Part shown: positions 11,546 to 24,164 of the stretch, piece after piece
Layout of the letters: every line of letters starts with the position of its first letter
Position numbering within the stretch: the first letter of the stretch is position 1
Source: Immersiella caudata
Taxonomy: Eukaryota; Ascomycota; Sordariomycetes; Sordariales; Lasiosphaeriaceae
NCBI GenBank assembly: GCA_030512335.1
Contig: JAULSU010000004.1
Location: forward strand, 5,642,001 to 5,706,000
Direction: 5' to 3'
DNA: 64,000 nucleotides
Notes under the pieces: generated by a model
Database searches by the model: none
The model's input: the letters and a program-made list of their open reading frames with translations, nothing else
Told to the model about the DNA's origin: nothing
Translations under genes and position numbers: made by a program

Positions 11546-13566
11546 ATGGGCCGTTTCAATTTCGGCCGCCTCCTCGGCTGGGACCGCCACCCCCGCCACG
11601 AGCACCACGATCACTGGTGGGCCGAGTCGCGCCGTCGTCTCCTCCCTTCGTACCGCGACGAGTCTATCCAATCCGCCATTCCCGCGCCCAAGGTCACCGA
11701 GGTCGCGCTCCGTCTGCGTCATCTCATCGAGCAGTGTGTCCCCTGCGAGCTGGACGAGGATCTGGTTACGCGGCCGCATAGTAGAGTGATCACGAAGAAG
11801 GTCATCGCGGCGGCGAAGGAGGCAGGCGGCGCGGAAGATGGAGCGTGTGTGGTGTTTTGTCTGCTGGTGAATAAGCGGTGGTGGAGGCATCAGGCGCTGG
11901 TGGAGCTGTGGGATGCGGATCTGCACAACGTGCGGGCGACGGCGTGCGAGGTGATTGCCAAGCAGATTATCGAGACGGAGGAGGATGTGGATTATCTGCT
12001 GCACTCGGTGCTGCTGAAGCGTTACAGCGTCATGGTGGATGGGGAGCCGACGCCGCCGGCGAACGTGGTGGAGAAGGCGGTGGATTTGCACGCGCTGAGG
12101 GTTATTGGCAGCAGCGGGTATCAGAAGTGCATCAAATTTTTGTGGAGGGGGTGGTTGGTGCAGGATGAGAATGACCCGGCGACGTTTGTGGATTACGAGG
12201 ATAAGGACAATCCGTCGTTTGTGGCGCATTTGGACCCGGACAGGATGAGGGCACCGATGTATCAAAACATTACGCAGGTGCTGATCTCGTTTGTGTACTT
12301 GGGGCTGTACTCGTCGGCGATCAATACGGTTAATCCGGGGGGCGAGCTGGATTTCATCGAGGGGATGCTGTACATTTTCACGTTTGGGTTCATCTGCGAG
12401 GAGGCGGCGAAGTTCTGGAAGGCGGGCTATCACATTCTGGGATTCTGGAATGCGTTCAACGGCATCTTGTATGGGCTGCTGACTACAAGTCTCGTTCTGA
12501 GGGTGATCGCTCTGAGCCATTCGACGGCGGATCCCGACGAGCTGCGACACCACTACAACGAGCTCAGCTACAACTTCTTGGCGGTGAGCGCGCCCATGTT
12601 CTGGATTCGGCTGCTGCTGTATCTGGATAGTTTCCGGTTCTTCGGCGCCATGCTGGTCGTTCTCAAGGTCATGATGAGGGAGTCGGTCATCTTCTTCGCT
12701 CTCTTGAGCGTCATCGTCATCGGCTTCCTCCAGGCGTTCATTGGTCTCGACTACGCGGACGACCAGGTTGCAGGCGACACGGGCTTCATCATCCAAGCCA
12801 TGGCCAACGCGCTCATGCAGAGCCCCGACTTTGAAGGCTTTGAGCGCTTCCAGCACCCGTTCGGGCTCATTCTCTACTACTGTTTCACCTTTGTCGTCAT
12901 GGTAGGTTTCCTTCCCTCCCCCTTCCACCCCTGATACTGACGGTTTAGGTCATCCTCTTAAACATCCTCATCGCCCTCTACAACTCTGCCTACGAAGACA
13001 TCTACGACAACGCCAACGACGAATATCTCGCTACCTTCGCCCACAAGACCATGAAGTTCGTTCGCGCCCCTGACGAAAACGTCTTCATCGCCCCCTTCAA
13101 CCTCATCGAGATCTTCCTCCTCGCGATCCCCCTTGAGTGGTGGATGTCCAAAGATCTGTACGAGCGCGTCAACGATACCGTCATGGGGATCATCTACTCC
13201 CCTCTGCTCGTCATGTCTGCGTACTTTGAGGTCAAGACGGCAAGGGACATTCGTGCGAACCGTAGAAGGGGAGACGAGGATGACGATACGATCGAGGAGT
13301 GGGAGCAGTGGGGAGCCAACGTGGATTTCGAGGCGGATGGGTGGGGGAAGAAGGTGGAGGGGGCGAAGAGTAATCTGGAGGAGGAGCAGGCAGTGGTGGA
13401 AGTCAGGAAGTTGCGGGAAGAGGTGGAGAAGCTGAAGGGCATGATCGAGGGGTTGGGGAAGTTGTTGACGGAGAAGGCGAGTGACGGTGCGGTTGCCTAC
13501 AATGGGGAGAGTTCTGGTAGTGAGGAGGCGAACGGGGAGGGGAATGGCGAGGCGAGCGCTGAGTAA
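11546..13566 (+). CDS. yvc1: Vacuolar TRP-like Ca2+ channel (Yvc1 family)
   Basis: Two exons, join(11546..12901, 12949..13566), 657 residues. The 47-nt intron (GTAGGT..TTTAG) lies inside the last transmembrane segment (FTFVVMVILLNILIALYNSAY), where the ILLNILIALYNSAY motif is typical of TRP-like channels. The N-terminal 230 residues are soluble, followed by about six or seven hydrophobic segments between residues 240 and 470. The C-terminal tail contains an acidic patch (DEDDDTIEE), comparable to the Ca2+-sensing acidic patch described for yeast Yvc1, then a predicted coiled coil (VRKLREEVEKLKGMIEGL). Yvc1 releases Ca2+ from the vacuole upon osmotic or mechanical stress. The ATG at 11546 (GCCATGG) has a good start context. 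Family assignment comes from overall layout and motifs. Confidence 0.88.
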
Positions 13567-13963
13567 TTGGTGGTTGACGATTGTGTCAGGCCAGGTGCAG
13601 GGAGATATGAGGTGGTAATTCCGGTATTGTAGCCGGAGACTCATTATACCTCATTATACCATGACGCGTTTAGATAATTTGCGTGCTTGAACTAATGAGC
13701 GAGCGCTATACCAGGTTGTATTTAGCAAGTCGCTGTTCATGATCCAAGGTTGAGCTGCAACATTTTTTATGTACTTCTCTCGCCCTTTCTAGAGAGAGTG
13801 AGTCAATCGGGACTGCTATGGTATCATGGTGGCATGGAGATAATTTCGCGAGGAAACTGACTTATTTGGTCAAAAACGTGGAGCGAACAATGGAAACCCA
13901 CCACCCAATATATGCTGAGTTCCTGCCCCCTGAATCCCGAATCTCACCTATTCAAGAGTAGCA
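13567..13963. other. Convergent intergenic region
   Basis: About 400 bp between the convergent channel and permease genes. AT-richer than its surroundings, probably holding both 3' UTRs; no gene seen. Confidence 0.5.
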
Positions 13964-15835
13964 TCAAACCCGATGGTCCGCAACAGCCACTAGCTTCTCC
14001 CGCCCGTCCTCCAGATCTTTACCACCCCCCTTGCCGTCAACCCCCACGTCTTCACGGCGCCCAGCATCGTACCCGAACTCAACAATGGCATCACCTGCAA
14101 TCTCTCTAGCATCATCATCATGAGCGACATCAAAGGGGCGACGCAGATGCTCTGGGCCAAGGAGCGTCAAGACGATGACGTAGATATAGACACATCCCAT
14201 AAATATGCAGATGACCCTTCCGTAATCGTCGCGCGCCACGCCATTCTTCGGCGGCAGAGGGAACCGCTCACCAATAGTGCTCTCGATTGTTGAAGAAGCC
14301 GAAGAAACCAGGTTGCCAAGCTGGTAGGACGTTCCCACCACGAAAGTTCGGAAGGCGCCGGGTGATAACTCCATCAGATGGATGGGGATGACACCCCAGG
14401 CGCCCTGAACGCAGAACTGCTCGAAGAAGGCAGCGGCGATGACGGCTTCGGGGGCGACGAAGGTGTAGGGGTAGAGCAGGGCGCCGCCGATAACGCACAT
14501 GACGATGATGCTGATACGGCGACCGAAGATCTGGCTACAGAAACCGACGACGGTGCCGCCGAGCATGGCGCCGAGGTTGGCTACGATCTGGGTGACTGTG
14601 ACTTGGTCGGCGTTGAAGCTGAACTGGTTCTGGAGCATGGTCGGGTAGAGATCCTGCGAGCCGTGAGACATGAAGTTGAAGCCGGCCATGAGGAGAACAA
14701 GATAGATCAGCAGTAGCCAGTGCTTCCGTACGGCAATCTTGCCCTCGCAGATGAAGGTTTGCGAAGCGCTATCCCCGCGCGCCTGGGCATCCTTCCGGAG
14801 CTGGGCGCGCTCGGTGTAGGCTTGGGTCTCAGGGAGCACCAGCCGGAAAGCAATGATGAGCACCGGCGGCCCGGCGCCGAACCAAAATAGCGGGCGCCAT
14901 CCATGCGGTGTGGTGTTGACCAAACCCCGGGCAAAGGCCGTCGCCAGCAAATAACCAAAAGCGTAGCCTTGCTGCAAGATACCGCTCATCAACCCGCGCG
15001 TCTCCTCGGGGAGGTCCTCTAGCGCCGTTGCCGCCGCATTGCCGTAGAGCCCACCCATGGCAACGCCGAACAGCGCCCGACATGCCAAAAACTGGCCATA
15101 CGTGTTGCAGAATCCGGTGCCCTGCACAAGCAAATTCCCAAAAAAGTCAGCGATCCAATGGAATGTTGACGGATGATGCAATCGTGCTGCTGCCAAGCCT
15201 TTCTTCAATTGGGAATGGAATGTTCCGTGACGCGCCAAGAGGCGCTGCGGGAATCGGCTTGGCAACCCGATCTGAAAAAGCCTGTCTTGTTGCGACGACG
15301 ACGACGACGACGACGACGACGGGGGCAGCGACGTCATTTTTGATGAAAACAGACAAAAAGAAGGCAGACGAACTCACCAGCTCCAAAACAATAAAGAGGA
15401 GGTTGTTGACGATGAACGGCCATTTGCGTCCGTAGCGATCCGCAGCGATGCCGAAGAGGATGGATCCAACGGAGCGGAACATCAGCACGAGCGTGATGCC
15501 CCATGTGATGTCCGTCTTGGACCGCCCGAAGCTCTCGGCGAGATCGCTGACGGTGAGCGACACGGTGAAGAAGTCAAAGGCATCCCATGTCTTTCCTTAT
15601 CATCAATCATCATCCCCAAATAATAGCATTATCGATAAAGGAAGAAAAAAAAGAGGGGACATACCCAAGCAGCAAACGCAACAAAGAAAAACGCCCACTG
15701 CGTACGATTGACCGATCGCAAAAGCCATATCGGGTTCGGCGCGTCTAGCAGCGGAGGTTTGAGGCTCGAAATGCGCGAGCGCAGATACTCGCCCGCCGAC
15801 ATGCCATGATGCAGCGGCTTGCTGTTATCGGCCAT
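13964..15835 (-). CDS. jen1: Monocarboxylate/proton symporter (Jen1-type MFS)
   Basis: Three exons, complement(13964..15121, 15378..15590, 15665..15835), 513 residues. MFS transporter of the Jen1 lactate/pyruvate permease class in the plasma membrane. The signature NFMSHGSQDLYPT is at about residues 277-289, and the typical N-terminal motifs TWDAFDFFTVSLTV and GIAADRYGRKWPF are restored by splicing. Start ATG 15835 (MADNSKPLHH) precedes a cytosolic tail of about 50 residues. Intron 1 is 74 nt; intron 2 (15122..15377) is 256 nt, unusually long for this window, and contains a (CGA)n microsatellite. The C-terminal tail is acidic and G/D-rich. Jen1 homologues are normally induced by lactate or pyruvate and repressed by glucose; the sequence itself does not prove this here. 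Confidence 0.92.
15293..15321 (+). repeat. (CGA)n microsatellite inside jen1 intron 2
   Basis: Nearly ten uninterrupted CGA units. It lies fully in the 256-nt intron and explains the poly-Val/poly-Ser runs that appear if the intron is translated. Confidence 0.9.
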
Positions 15836-16664
15836 TGCCTCGTTTTCCCACGCCTCACCGTCAATGGTTGTCGATTTCGAAGTTCGGGAATCAAAGCTCA
15901 ACGTCAACAGGCCACAGATCATCAAGAAGCGGACCTAAATGTGCGTAACACCTCACAACGACGCAAGGCAAGAGCAGCTGACCCAGGCGCGCTCGCATAA
16001 ATGGACTGAACGCACCGTTCTCGACGGCGCCCCGAGCTTATGTAGTCCGCTGTATTTCCGGCGCTCAAGTCGTGCTCCCATGCGGGCTCCAATGAGAGCC
16101 AACACCACCGGGCTGATCGCCATCGACCATGAGCGAGCGAACCCGTTCCTTGGTTCCAGTCCATCAGCTTCGGCGAAGGCTCTCCATCGAGATACCCCGC
16201 ATATGCAAGCACCAGGCTAGCGCCGGGTGCCGGCAATCTCTCGAGTCACCCGCCAGCCAACGAAGTATGGATCTCGACCAGATGGGCTTGCCAGTGTTTG
16301 TTCATGATTCATGATGTCTACATTTCTCCCATAATGGCCTCCAAGATAGCATCTACGCCGGATAACGCCTGGTACAAACAGCACCCCTAGGTATCGTAAC
16401 AAGTAAGCTCGAACGCCGCCAGCCCAAAAAGATGCCTCCGTCGGCATCTGCAATAATCCTTCCAAACGATTCGGCAAATGGTGTTACACGCCATCCTTGA
16501 ACACATTCCATTTCCCCCGTATTACACCCGCCCATGCCCAAAGCATATCTTACAGCGGGACTCACGTCCGCCAACTCCGCCCGTCTCTCGGGCGGCACCA
16601 AAGGGAGTCATCGATAACGTAAAGAGCGCTGGTCGCATCCAGTGCCGATGTACGTGATAAAAAT
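15836..16664. other. Probable jen1 promoter region
   Basis: About 830 bp between the permease start and the 3' end of the upstream transcription factor, both on the minus strand. No gene seen. I did not identify a regulatory site I could defend. Confidence 0.4.
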
Positions 16665-19459
16665 CTAGCTGGGGGCACTGATACTGGGGTTAGTAAGCGC
16701 TGACCGACCTCAAAGGACGAGGTTAGACTTACACTCCACCACCCATAAACGCCGCGAGATCGTCAAGCTCGAGAAGCTGCCGCTCAAATGCTTGGCAGAG
16801 CTCCAGCGCCGTCATGTCAACATCGTGGCCCGCCGCTGGTGCTCCGCTCACAGAGCCTGCATCTGGCGACTCCTGCTTTGCAGGAGGGGCCGCAGGCGGC
16901 GGGCTGGCCGTCGCCGGGGTCGAGGCTCCAGCAGATCCACCGTTGATCGTAGTAATACCAGTCCGCCTCGGCGCCGGCGGCTCGCTCTCGCGGCCCTCTA
17001 CCGAAGGAGCCGCAGGTGGAGGAATGGCGGGCGGGGCTTGGTCGTAGTCCATCGCATCGGGGTTCGTATCCGCCTGGCTGGCAACATCGTCCTTAACCGA
17101 GGGCGAGCCATTGTGGTTGGTCTTGTTGTCGTCCCGAGAGTCCCTGTCGCGGTTCAACTCTCGCAGGACCTTCAACATGACCGAAAGATGACGCTGCCAA
17201 GGAACAACAAGCGGCCACGACTCGGATCCGTCCTGGCAGAGCCGCATGCTATCTCGGACGATGCCGGACGCCGACTCGGTGACATTAGAAGGAGCCAATC
17301 CCTTCAAGGCGAGATAGGCGACAGTGGAGCCAGCCGTGAAGGCAGCAAAGAGCATAAAGATGGGGAAGCAAAGGATGCTGTCTTTGTCGGCGCCGTGCTC
17401 CAGCGATAAGAGGGAGTGGATGATGCTGTGCGAGGCGGCAAGGATACGGTCGACGGCCTGGGCGTGGGAATGGGAAGCGCTGCGCCAGGCGTCGATGCTG
17501 ACGCTCTCGCTGGTGATGACTTGAAGGATGCGGCGGCGGTTGACGAAGATGGACCCGCAGTTAAGGAGGCAGTGAATCATCGCATACGTATAGCCGCTAC
17601 CCATAGTGATGTGGAGGTTGATCTGGCCAGGCTTGTCGGCAAAGTGCATGGGTAACGATGCGCGAATAGCATCGATCTCTTGTTCCAGCTCCAAGCAACG
17701 CTCTTCAGAGAAGGTTTCGAGAGTTGTCGTGGTCATCATCTCGACGACATTACGCCAAGCCTTGGTGGCTAGAACGATATGCCCGAACTCGCCAACCTCT
17801 GCAAGCGGGGCTGTCAGATCTGGCATGATGGATGGCGGGGCACCGCTCAGGGTGCGAACGTAGACGGGGCTGCCGAAATGATAGTTCATGTCGAGACAGG
17901 GAAGTGAGACATCGTTGACATCGTGAAGCGATAGAGCAGGATGGCGGCCGGGGCTGCTGGTAAGGAAGCAGTCCAGAATATAGATCAACCAGAGAGTGCG
18001 ACGGAAGGATTCGTCCTGAAGAAACTGGTCTGCATCTGGCTGGTGATGATGGGTGTGCACGATGCGGTACATCTGGGCCATGCGAGCGGCTTGCCCGAGG
18101 TAGATGTAAGCGCGAACGGCATTTCTGGAGCCCCATTCGTGGACGACGAGGAGGCACAAGGCCTGGATATCAGCAAGGCTGGGCTGATCCAGGGCCTGGT
18201 TGATGAGGTTGCTGGTCTTAGCGGCGAAGTGCTCAGCAGCAGTGCTACCTCCGCCGTGGACCCCGTGGCCGCCATAACGGCGAATCATGGCCGGTGAATG
18301 CCTGCAGCATGTCAGAGAGTGCTCAGTGAGTGGGCTTTTGGGACCAAGGTGCTTACCGAGCTGCAGTTGTGAGCAGGGCGTTGACCATGGTAGGGTCCAG
18401 GCTCGTGTTCTTCAGCTGCTGAAGAAATGACGGCTTGTGGAAGGCGACACATGCTGGCAAGGTTTTGGAAATGACCCGCTCGCATTCTTGCATGAGTTCG
18501 GGGGTGAGTCTGCGCCATCGTTGTTAGTGAGACCGATCGGTACTCCGCGACATTGGCATCCCAAAACTCGGAGAAAAGCGTAAACGAAAACACGATGGTA
18601 GCGGACGAGGCGGACGCGCTCACGACGAAAAAGTCGCGGCAGGCCGGCGTGCGACGTGGGCGGCTCATTGGCTAGAGGGCGACATCGGCTGCGTGGGCAC
18701 GGAGCATCGCTCTGGATGAGTTCCGTCTGCCGTTTCCAGAAGGGGGCCAAATGCCAAGAAACTCGGGATCGAGACGGGATGGTGCGCACGGAGCAGAGGG
18801 CCAAATTGGTGGACGGGCTGGGGGGATGGAGGCCGGGCGGAGAAAATGGGGCTTGGCTGCTGCTCCGAGGGGCAACGCTAGAATATGCAAATTCGGCGGG
18901 TGGAGGAGGGAAAGCCGGGAACGGGCAGCGCGGTGGCCAACGGCAGCGCGCACCCACCAGAACTCCCAGGAAAAGTGGAAATTTGTCGGGGAAAATGGTG
19001 CAAAAAAAACAACCGGCAGTGCGCAAATAAGCGCAGCCGTTCCGGCAAAGAGTAAAAGAGTTTGCCGACCGGAGGGAATGGAACGCGGAGGGAATAAAAA
19101 AATTAAGGTGAAACGGCAGGAGAGGGAGATGAAAATGAGAATGATACGTACTTTTCGGTTGCGGTCGAGACGTGACGCGACACACTTGAGGCGGGAGGGC
19201 CCTGGCGCTCGCCCGTCGTGCCCGAGACGGCTCGCTCGCTGGGCAGAGACTCGCGCGCCCGCTGCTGAACTCGGGCGGGCGATACTCCATGACCGCCGTG
19301 GCTCATCGACTCAGAAGGCAGGTAACATTCGTGAAGGCCCTTGGCGCAGTTCTTGCACGGCGCCCGGCCGTTCTCGTAGACGCACTTGGTCTTGCCCTTG
19401 CGGCAGCGTACGCAGGCGCCGCCTGCGCGGAGGGCGGTCGATCGCACCGCCGAAGCCAT
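16665..19459 (-). CDS. Zn2Cys6 transcription factor with fungal_trans domain
   Basis: Four exons, complement(16665..16677, 16733..18301, 18357..18509, 19152..19459), 680 residues. The zinc cluster is CVRCRKGKTKC followed by CKNCAKGLHEC, with cysteines at 16, 19, 26, 35, 38 and 45 (spacing 2-6-8-2-6). Exon 2 starts KLTPELMQECERVI, and exon 3 carries the fungal-specific regulatory domain (IQALCLLVVHEWGSR, RRTLWLIYILDCFLTSSPG). The C-terminus is Pro/Ala-rich. ATG 19459 has A at -3 and G at +4. Intron 1 is long, 642 nt (donor GTACGT, acceptor GCGCAG). The last exon is only 13 nt: a consensus intron (GTAAGT, TACTAAC, ATCAG) replaces the apparent stop at 16729 and adds VAPS. Target genes are unknown; the jen1-like permease lies immediately downstream on the same strand. 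Confidence 0.85.
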
Positions 19460-22400
19460 CGTCGATGATGGTGATGAAGCAAAAGTTGTGGCGGTTGAAG
19501 AGACCGATGGTGCAGCCGAAGCGCCCGGTCGGAGGCGAAGGTGAAAAATGCGGAAGACCAACCGGCGCAACAGACTGAGGGGTCCGGAGCTGCGCCGAGG
19601 GCTGCTGGCTCAGGTCACGGGCGCGCAGCGACGAAAAGCAGAGTTTGCGGGCAAAGGTGAAAATGACGGCGCCGTGTTGTCGTCGGTGCGGGTGCTGGCT
19701 CGGTCGCGGAGGAGGGAAGAAGAGGAAAAGCGAAAGATGGCCAGGATGGACGGGGGAGCGATGGGGTAAAAAGGCTCGGGCGGACTTTGGGAACCTCAGG
19801 AAGCGAGGGAAAGGAGGCGGCGGCAGCGCTCGAAGGCAAAGAGCCTGGAGGCCACAATCGAGCGGGCGGATCGGCTGATGGTGCCGGGGTCCAAGAGAAA
19901 TCGGTGGACGTGGGCCTGAGTGGAGACTCCACTGGAAGACTTGGGAAGTCACCACCAAGCCCGCCCGCCGCCCGCCCGTTCCCCCAACACAATGGGCAAT
20001 GTCCTCCTCAGCCGACACTCACCGCGCCAGGCAGCACGGCCCTTGGCAACAAACACTCTCGCACACACGGCGGCGAGCCTCGTCTGGCCGCCAACAAAGT
20101 ACATAACGGGCAGGCAGGCGATGGGGAGGGCAGTTGCGACGCCCGTCCGTTTTAGACGCGAGGCAGCTCTTCAGCGCTCAATGCCGCCGCCCCCTCCGAC
20201 CGGGGTCGCTGTCGGCCCACCTCAAAGCACGCCCTGAACTCTTGGGTGTGGCCGACACCGAGACACACGGCGAAACTTCAGCACGGTCGACCCAGCTCGA
20301 GTCAGCCCGCCGCTGATCGGCGCAGCAGCAGTCACGCTCCCGTCACCGGCGACGCGACACATCCATTCTTCATCGGCAGTGCTATTTCATTACAAGAGCC
20401 CGCAATCATTTGTGATTTTAATTTTTTTGTTGGCAACCCGAGTTTGGCATTCGTACTCTTCCATCATTTTCGCTCGCACTTTTCGCTCCGTTTTTTTTTT
20501 TTGAACGGAGCTGGCCCAATTAATTTGGCTGTCGCCTTGGCCGTCGCCCGGTCGGGTCGGCCTCCCTTTCCCGGTCGGGCCTTGCAGAGGCTGGTACCTT
20601 CGCCATATGCGCAGTCTCAAAGGGAGTGAAGCGAAGCCGCGCCTGCGGGCCTGCGACACCAGCAAAACCGCGATGGTTGGTGCTGTGCTACCGTCCGTCT
20701 GGCTCGGGTACATGTGTTTGACAAAACCCGGAGTCCATCTCCCGGCTTGGTGAAGGGAGAGTTTGCAGCTGGCAAAAGCAAGCCGCGGGCTTTTCTCGTT
20801 TACCTTCCGGCCTGCAGACGGATCTCCTGGCGCAAAGTGGGTTCCTGGCTCCGGCGCGGCCGCACGCCCCAAGCCTGCCAGTGTGCGTCACCGTTCGGGG
20901 TTATGCTTGCCATTCCTCACCCGCCGAGGGTCTCGCTGCTGCTGCTAAGCCCGCTCACTCGTCATCATACGCTCCAGTCCCGAGCGAACGCTGCCCACCG
21001 ATGCCCACCGCCCTCTCTGGTTCGCGGCGACAAGATCAATCAGCGCAGGTCAAGAGCGGCTCCAGGCGCGCCCGCATCCATCAGCGACAGCTGCTCTGAC
21101 CCAATCACGAGATTACAGGTCCGGATCCGTAGGTGCGACCAGGCAAAATGCCTTTTGGCTGTCGAGGGGTGAAGGGCCGCGCCCACCAAACGTTTGTGCA
21201 ACAGAAACACGGGTGCCAGGGCCGGTGCGGGCGCACAAAAACAACTCGACGGGCCCCCCATTTCGCGGCGAGCAAGCACACCGGCAAGCCTCGAGCTCCA
21301 CAATTTCCGGACCAGTGCATGCCTCGCGTTGCCTTCAACTCAAAGACAAGCGTGCCCGGCGTTTGCCGTCCCCACGAATGTTATTACCATTTCCTCTTTC
21401 TTCCAACGACAACTTTCGTCGAGAGACACTCATGCCATTGTTTTATTGCCTTGCGGTGGACAGGCCGAACTTCCGAGGTTAGTCTTTTCGGTTGGGTTGG
21501 TAGGTGGAGGGTGATGGATCCTCGTCGGCCGACACTCGGGCGGCAGCCACGAAAATTTCGCGACCATTCGACTCCAACCCACGCGCCGAAAATAGGGCAT
21601 TAGGTTCTTGAGTGTGAACACAACAAAAAATGCCACCATCTTTCATCTTCCTCATCGCTGGCGATCGGGAAATGCATTCCCGCCATTCCCCCGGCAGCGA
21701 GAGTAACCCCAACGCGGCCTGTGGCTCCCCGGTCGGGGGCGGACAGTTGCCCCTCGCCGTGTGTGGTCCCAGGTGCCGCCACATCGTCGACGGCATCAAA
21801 GCATGCCTGGAGCCCACCGCTTTACGCCCGTCCCGTCCACAGCCAGCGGCACAGGCTAAACTATCGCGCTAGTGCAATTTCACAGAAAGCGTAGAAAGGG
21901 CAGTGCTTCCCATTTATCCTAGCAGCCTCCGGAGCACGCTTGTCTCAGAGGCATTTGTTCGCCGTCCCCATCCGTCGCTCCTACCTCTCTGGTTGATTCC
22001 GTTACCGCGCGGACGACGGCACGATGCACTACACTAAGCTGGCCGCCGAGATTCTTCCCCCACATCGCCTCTCTCACCAAAGTGCGTCGAGCGACGACTC
22101 CTCACGCGGGTAGTACCGACATGAGAAGCGCGATTGATACTCGGCACAACAATCTAAATGCTGGGGGGCCGGCTTTATCCAGAATGCGGGTATCTCTTAT
22201 CCAATCCGGGGTTTCCGGAAGCCGATGAACAAGAGCTCGAAGCCCTCGTATTTGCCGCCCGCACTCGACAATTGCTCTGGCACACTGACCCTGAAAGCGA
22301 GCAGCCAGCCGGGGCAGTTTGAACACTCTAGGTCGCATTCACTGACACGTGCGCGAAAAGAAAGCCAGGCGGAACGGGCGGGAACGGCTCTCGTCCGAGT

Positions 22401-24164
22401 GGGCGTCCTCGAGCACCGCCGCATCCCGTCGTGGTGCAAGGGGACACCTACAACTGTCCGTCTCCCTGCCCCCCGACGAAAAGGAGAGCGTTGGCGAGCA
22501 TGCTGGGGCGGCTGAGATGGGAGATGGTGCAACAGCTTCAAGGCCCGGATCTTCCGCGTCTTCCGCTTGTGGTTTGTGGTCGATGCGCTTGGCTGCTCCG
22601 GACTCGCCCGCCGCTTCAGTAGGACCCCGCTAAATCTTGGCGTCGCGTCCAAGCAGTGGTCCCAATGAGGCCGATCCTCCCTCATGCGCAACCCCCCTGT
22701 TTATGCCTAGGACAAGCATCCACTCGGGGAGAGTCTCACCGTGCTTGACCGACTGGCGGGGAGAGTCACCGCCGTGCCGTTGCTTTTCTTTCGATCTGCA
22801 AATCGAGCCGTATCCAGAACGCCTCGCGATACGGAAACGGCGAAAGGAGACAACGGTGAATTTAGGTGGCACAAAGAGGTTGCGGCCGCTGAATGCATGG
22901 CTGAATAGCGACTTTGTCAAACGCAGGGCTCGCCTCTCCAAACCGAAAACCGCTCGCTAGACTTCGGAGCAACCTCTCATCTGTGTTCAGCTCCGAGTTT
23001 CCGAAGCCGCGGGTGCACAAGCCCACCAGGCGCAGAGCCGAGACGGACCCGGCGGCTGGCGCCTCCGCCCCTTTCGACTGCGCACCTGGACACCCACCTG
23101 ATTTAGCTCTGGCACACCACTCACCAGCACCTGGGCGGCGACGGCGTCGTGCTACGCGGCCGACCCCCCAGATTCGAAAGGTGCGGGCTTTGCGCTGATG
23201 AGCAAACGAGACCATCATGAATGTGGCTGCATCGCGGGGACAAACAAATGGCCCTCAAAGCGCCAAAGATGACCAGACCAGGCGCACCTGACGCTCCTTC
23301 CTCGCTACCTACTTAGCCACCCGCCCAACCCGGACCGGCTACGGGTTACGCAAAACGGAAGGCTCAGCAATACTTACGCCGACCGCCCGCTTTTCTCATC
23401 GTGATTTTTTTTTGCGCATGCTGGCGTGGCCCCCAAATGTCCTGAGAGGCTGCGTCGAGCACATTGGCCTCGGCCACAGGTTACCACCGACGCGGCAGAC
23501 CCACTCCAAAAAGCCGAAACACTCCTGAGCTCCGGCCCGCGGAAAGAGCGACGCTGGCCACCGGCTCAGCCGCTGGAACACCTCGCACCCGCAATAAAAA
23601 GAAGGTGTCCAGATCAGGGGATTCGTGGCCCCATGCCGCCTCCCGTTATTCACGGCCGAATCGTAGAATTGCGACGGCGAGGGCCGTTTGTTCCTGCTCG
23701 TGACTCCACTCAGCGACGGACCGGCGCCGTGGGCGTTCGTCACTGATGCGTCAACGCTGAGCCAAGTTTGCCGCCCGTACAGTGGGGTCGCCGGCCGGCA
23801 GCGTAATCGCGAGAGTCACGTCGCTGACACACGCTTGACATCAAGTAAATGAGTGCAGCTTGCCTCTGCGGTGCATCACTTCGGCACTATTGAACTTTGC
23901 GCAGACGGAGGGAGCCGCCACCGCAGTCACCGTCTCCAGCGGAGTGTGGGTTGGGGCAGATCGAGATCCGCATCGAGCCAGCCAAGCTCCCGACAGGTCC
24001 CGGACCACAGCCCGGGACGTTCGGCACCTGTCACCTTGATGGTCATTACGCGCAACCCGCATTCACCTCGACAGAATTCACACTAACCCTGTCAATTTCT
24101 CCGAAAATTTTTGTTTCTCTTGAACTTATTCGGGTTTGCGGGTTGCTCACTTGCCCCGCCCTGA
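19460..24164. other. Long gene-free spacer (4.7 kb)
   Basis: GC-rich, no repeats shared with the transposon block, and no frame with recognisable protein features or a convincing exon series. The part next to the transcription factor may be a long 5' leader and promoter, as is common for fungal regulators. A non-coding RNA cannot be excluded from sequence alone. Confidence 0.45.

Noticed and set aside
11519..12928. 469-codon open frame antisense to the yvc1-like gene
   Set aside because: Composition shadow of the GC-rich channel exon; the sense frame has transmembrane and TRP-like motifs and the antisense protein is low-complexity R/H/L-rich.
13964..15337. Reading the jen1-like protein as a 457-residue single exon with a poly-Ser start
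   Set aside because: The poly-Ser run is the translated microsatellite of intron 2; splicing restores Jen1 N-terminal helices.
18412..19290. 292-codon frame covering the long intron of the transcription factor
   Set aside because: Pro/Ser/Arg low-complexity translation of a C-rich intron; no motif, and it conflicts with in-frame splicing of the regulator.
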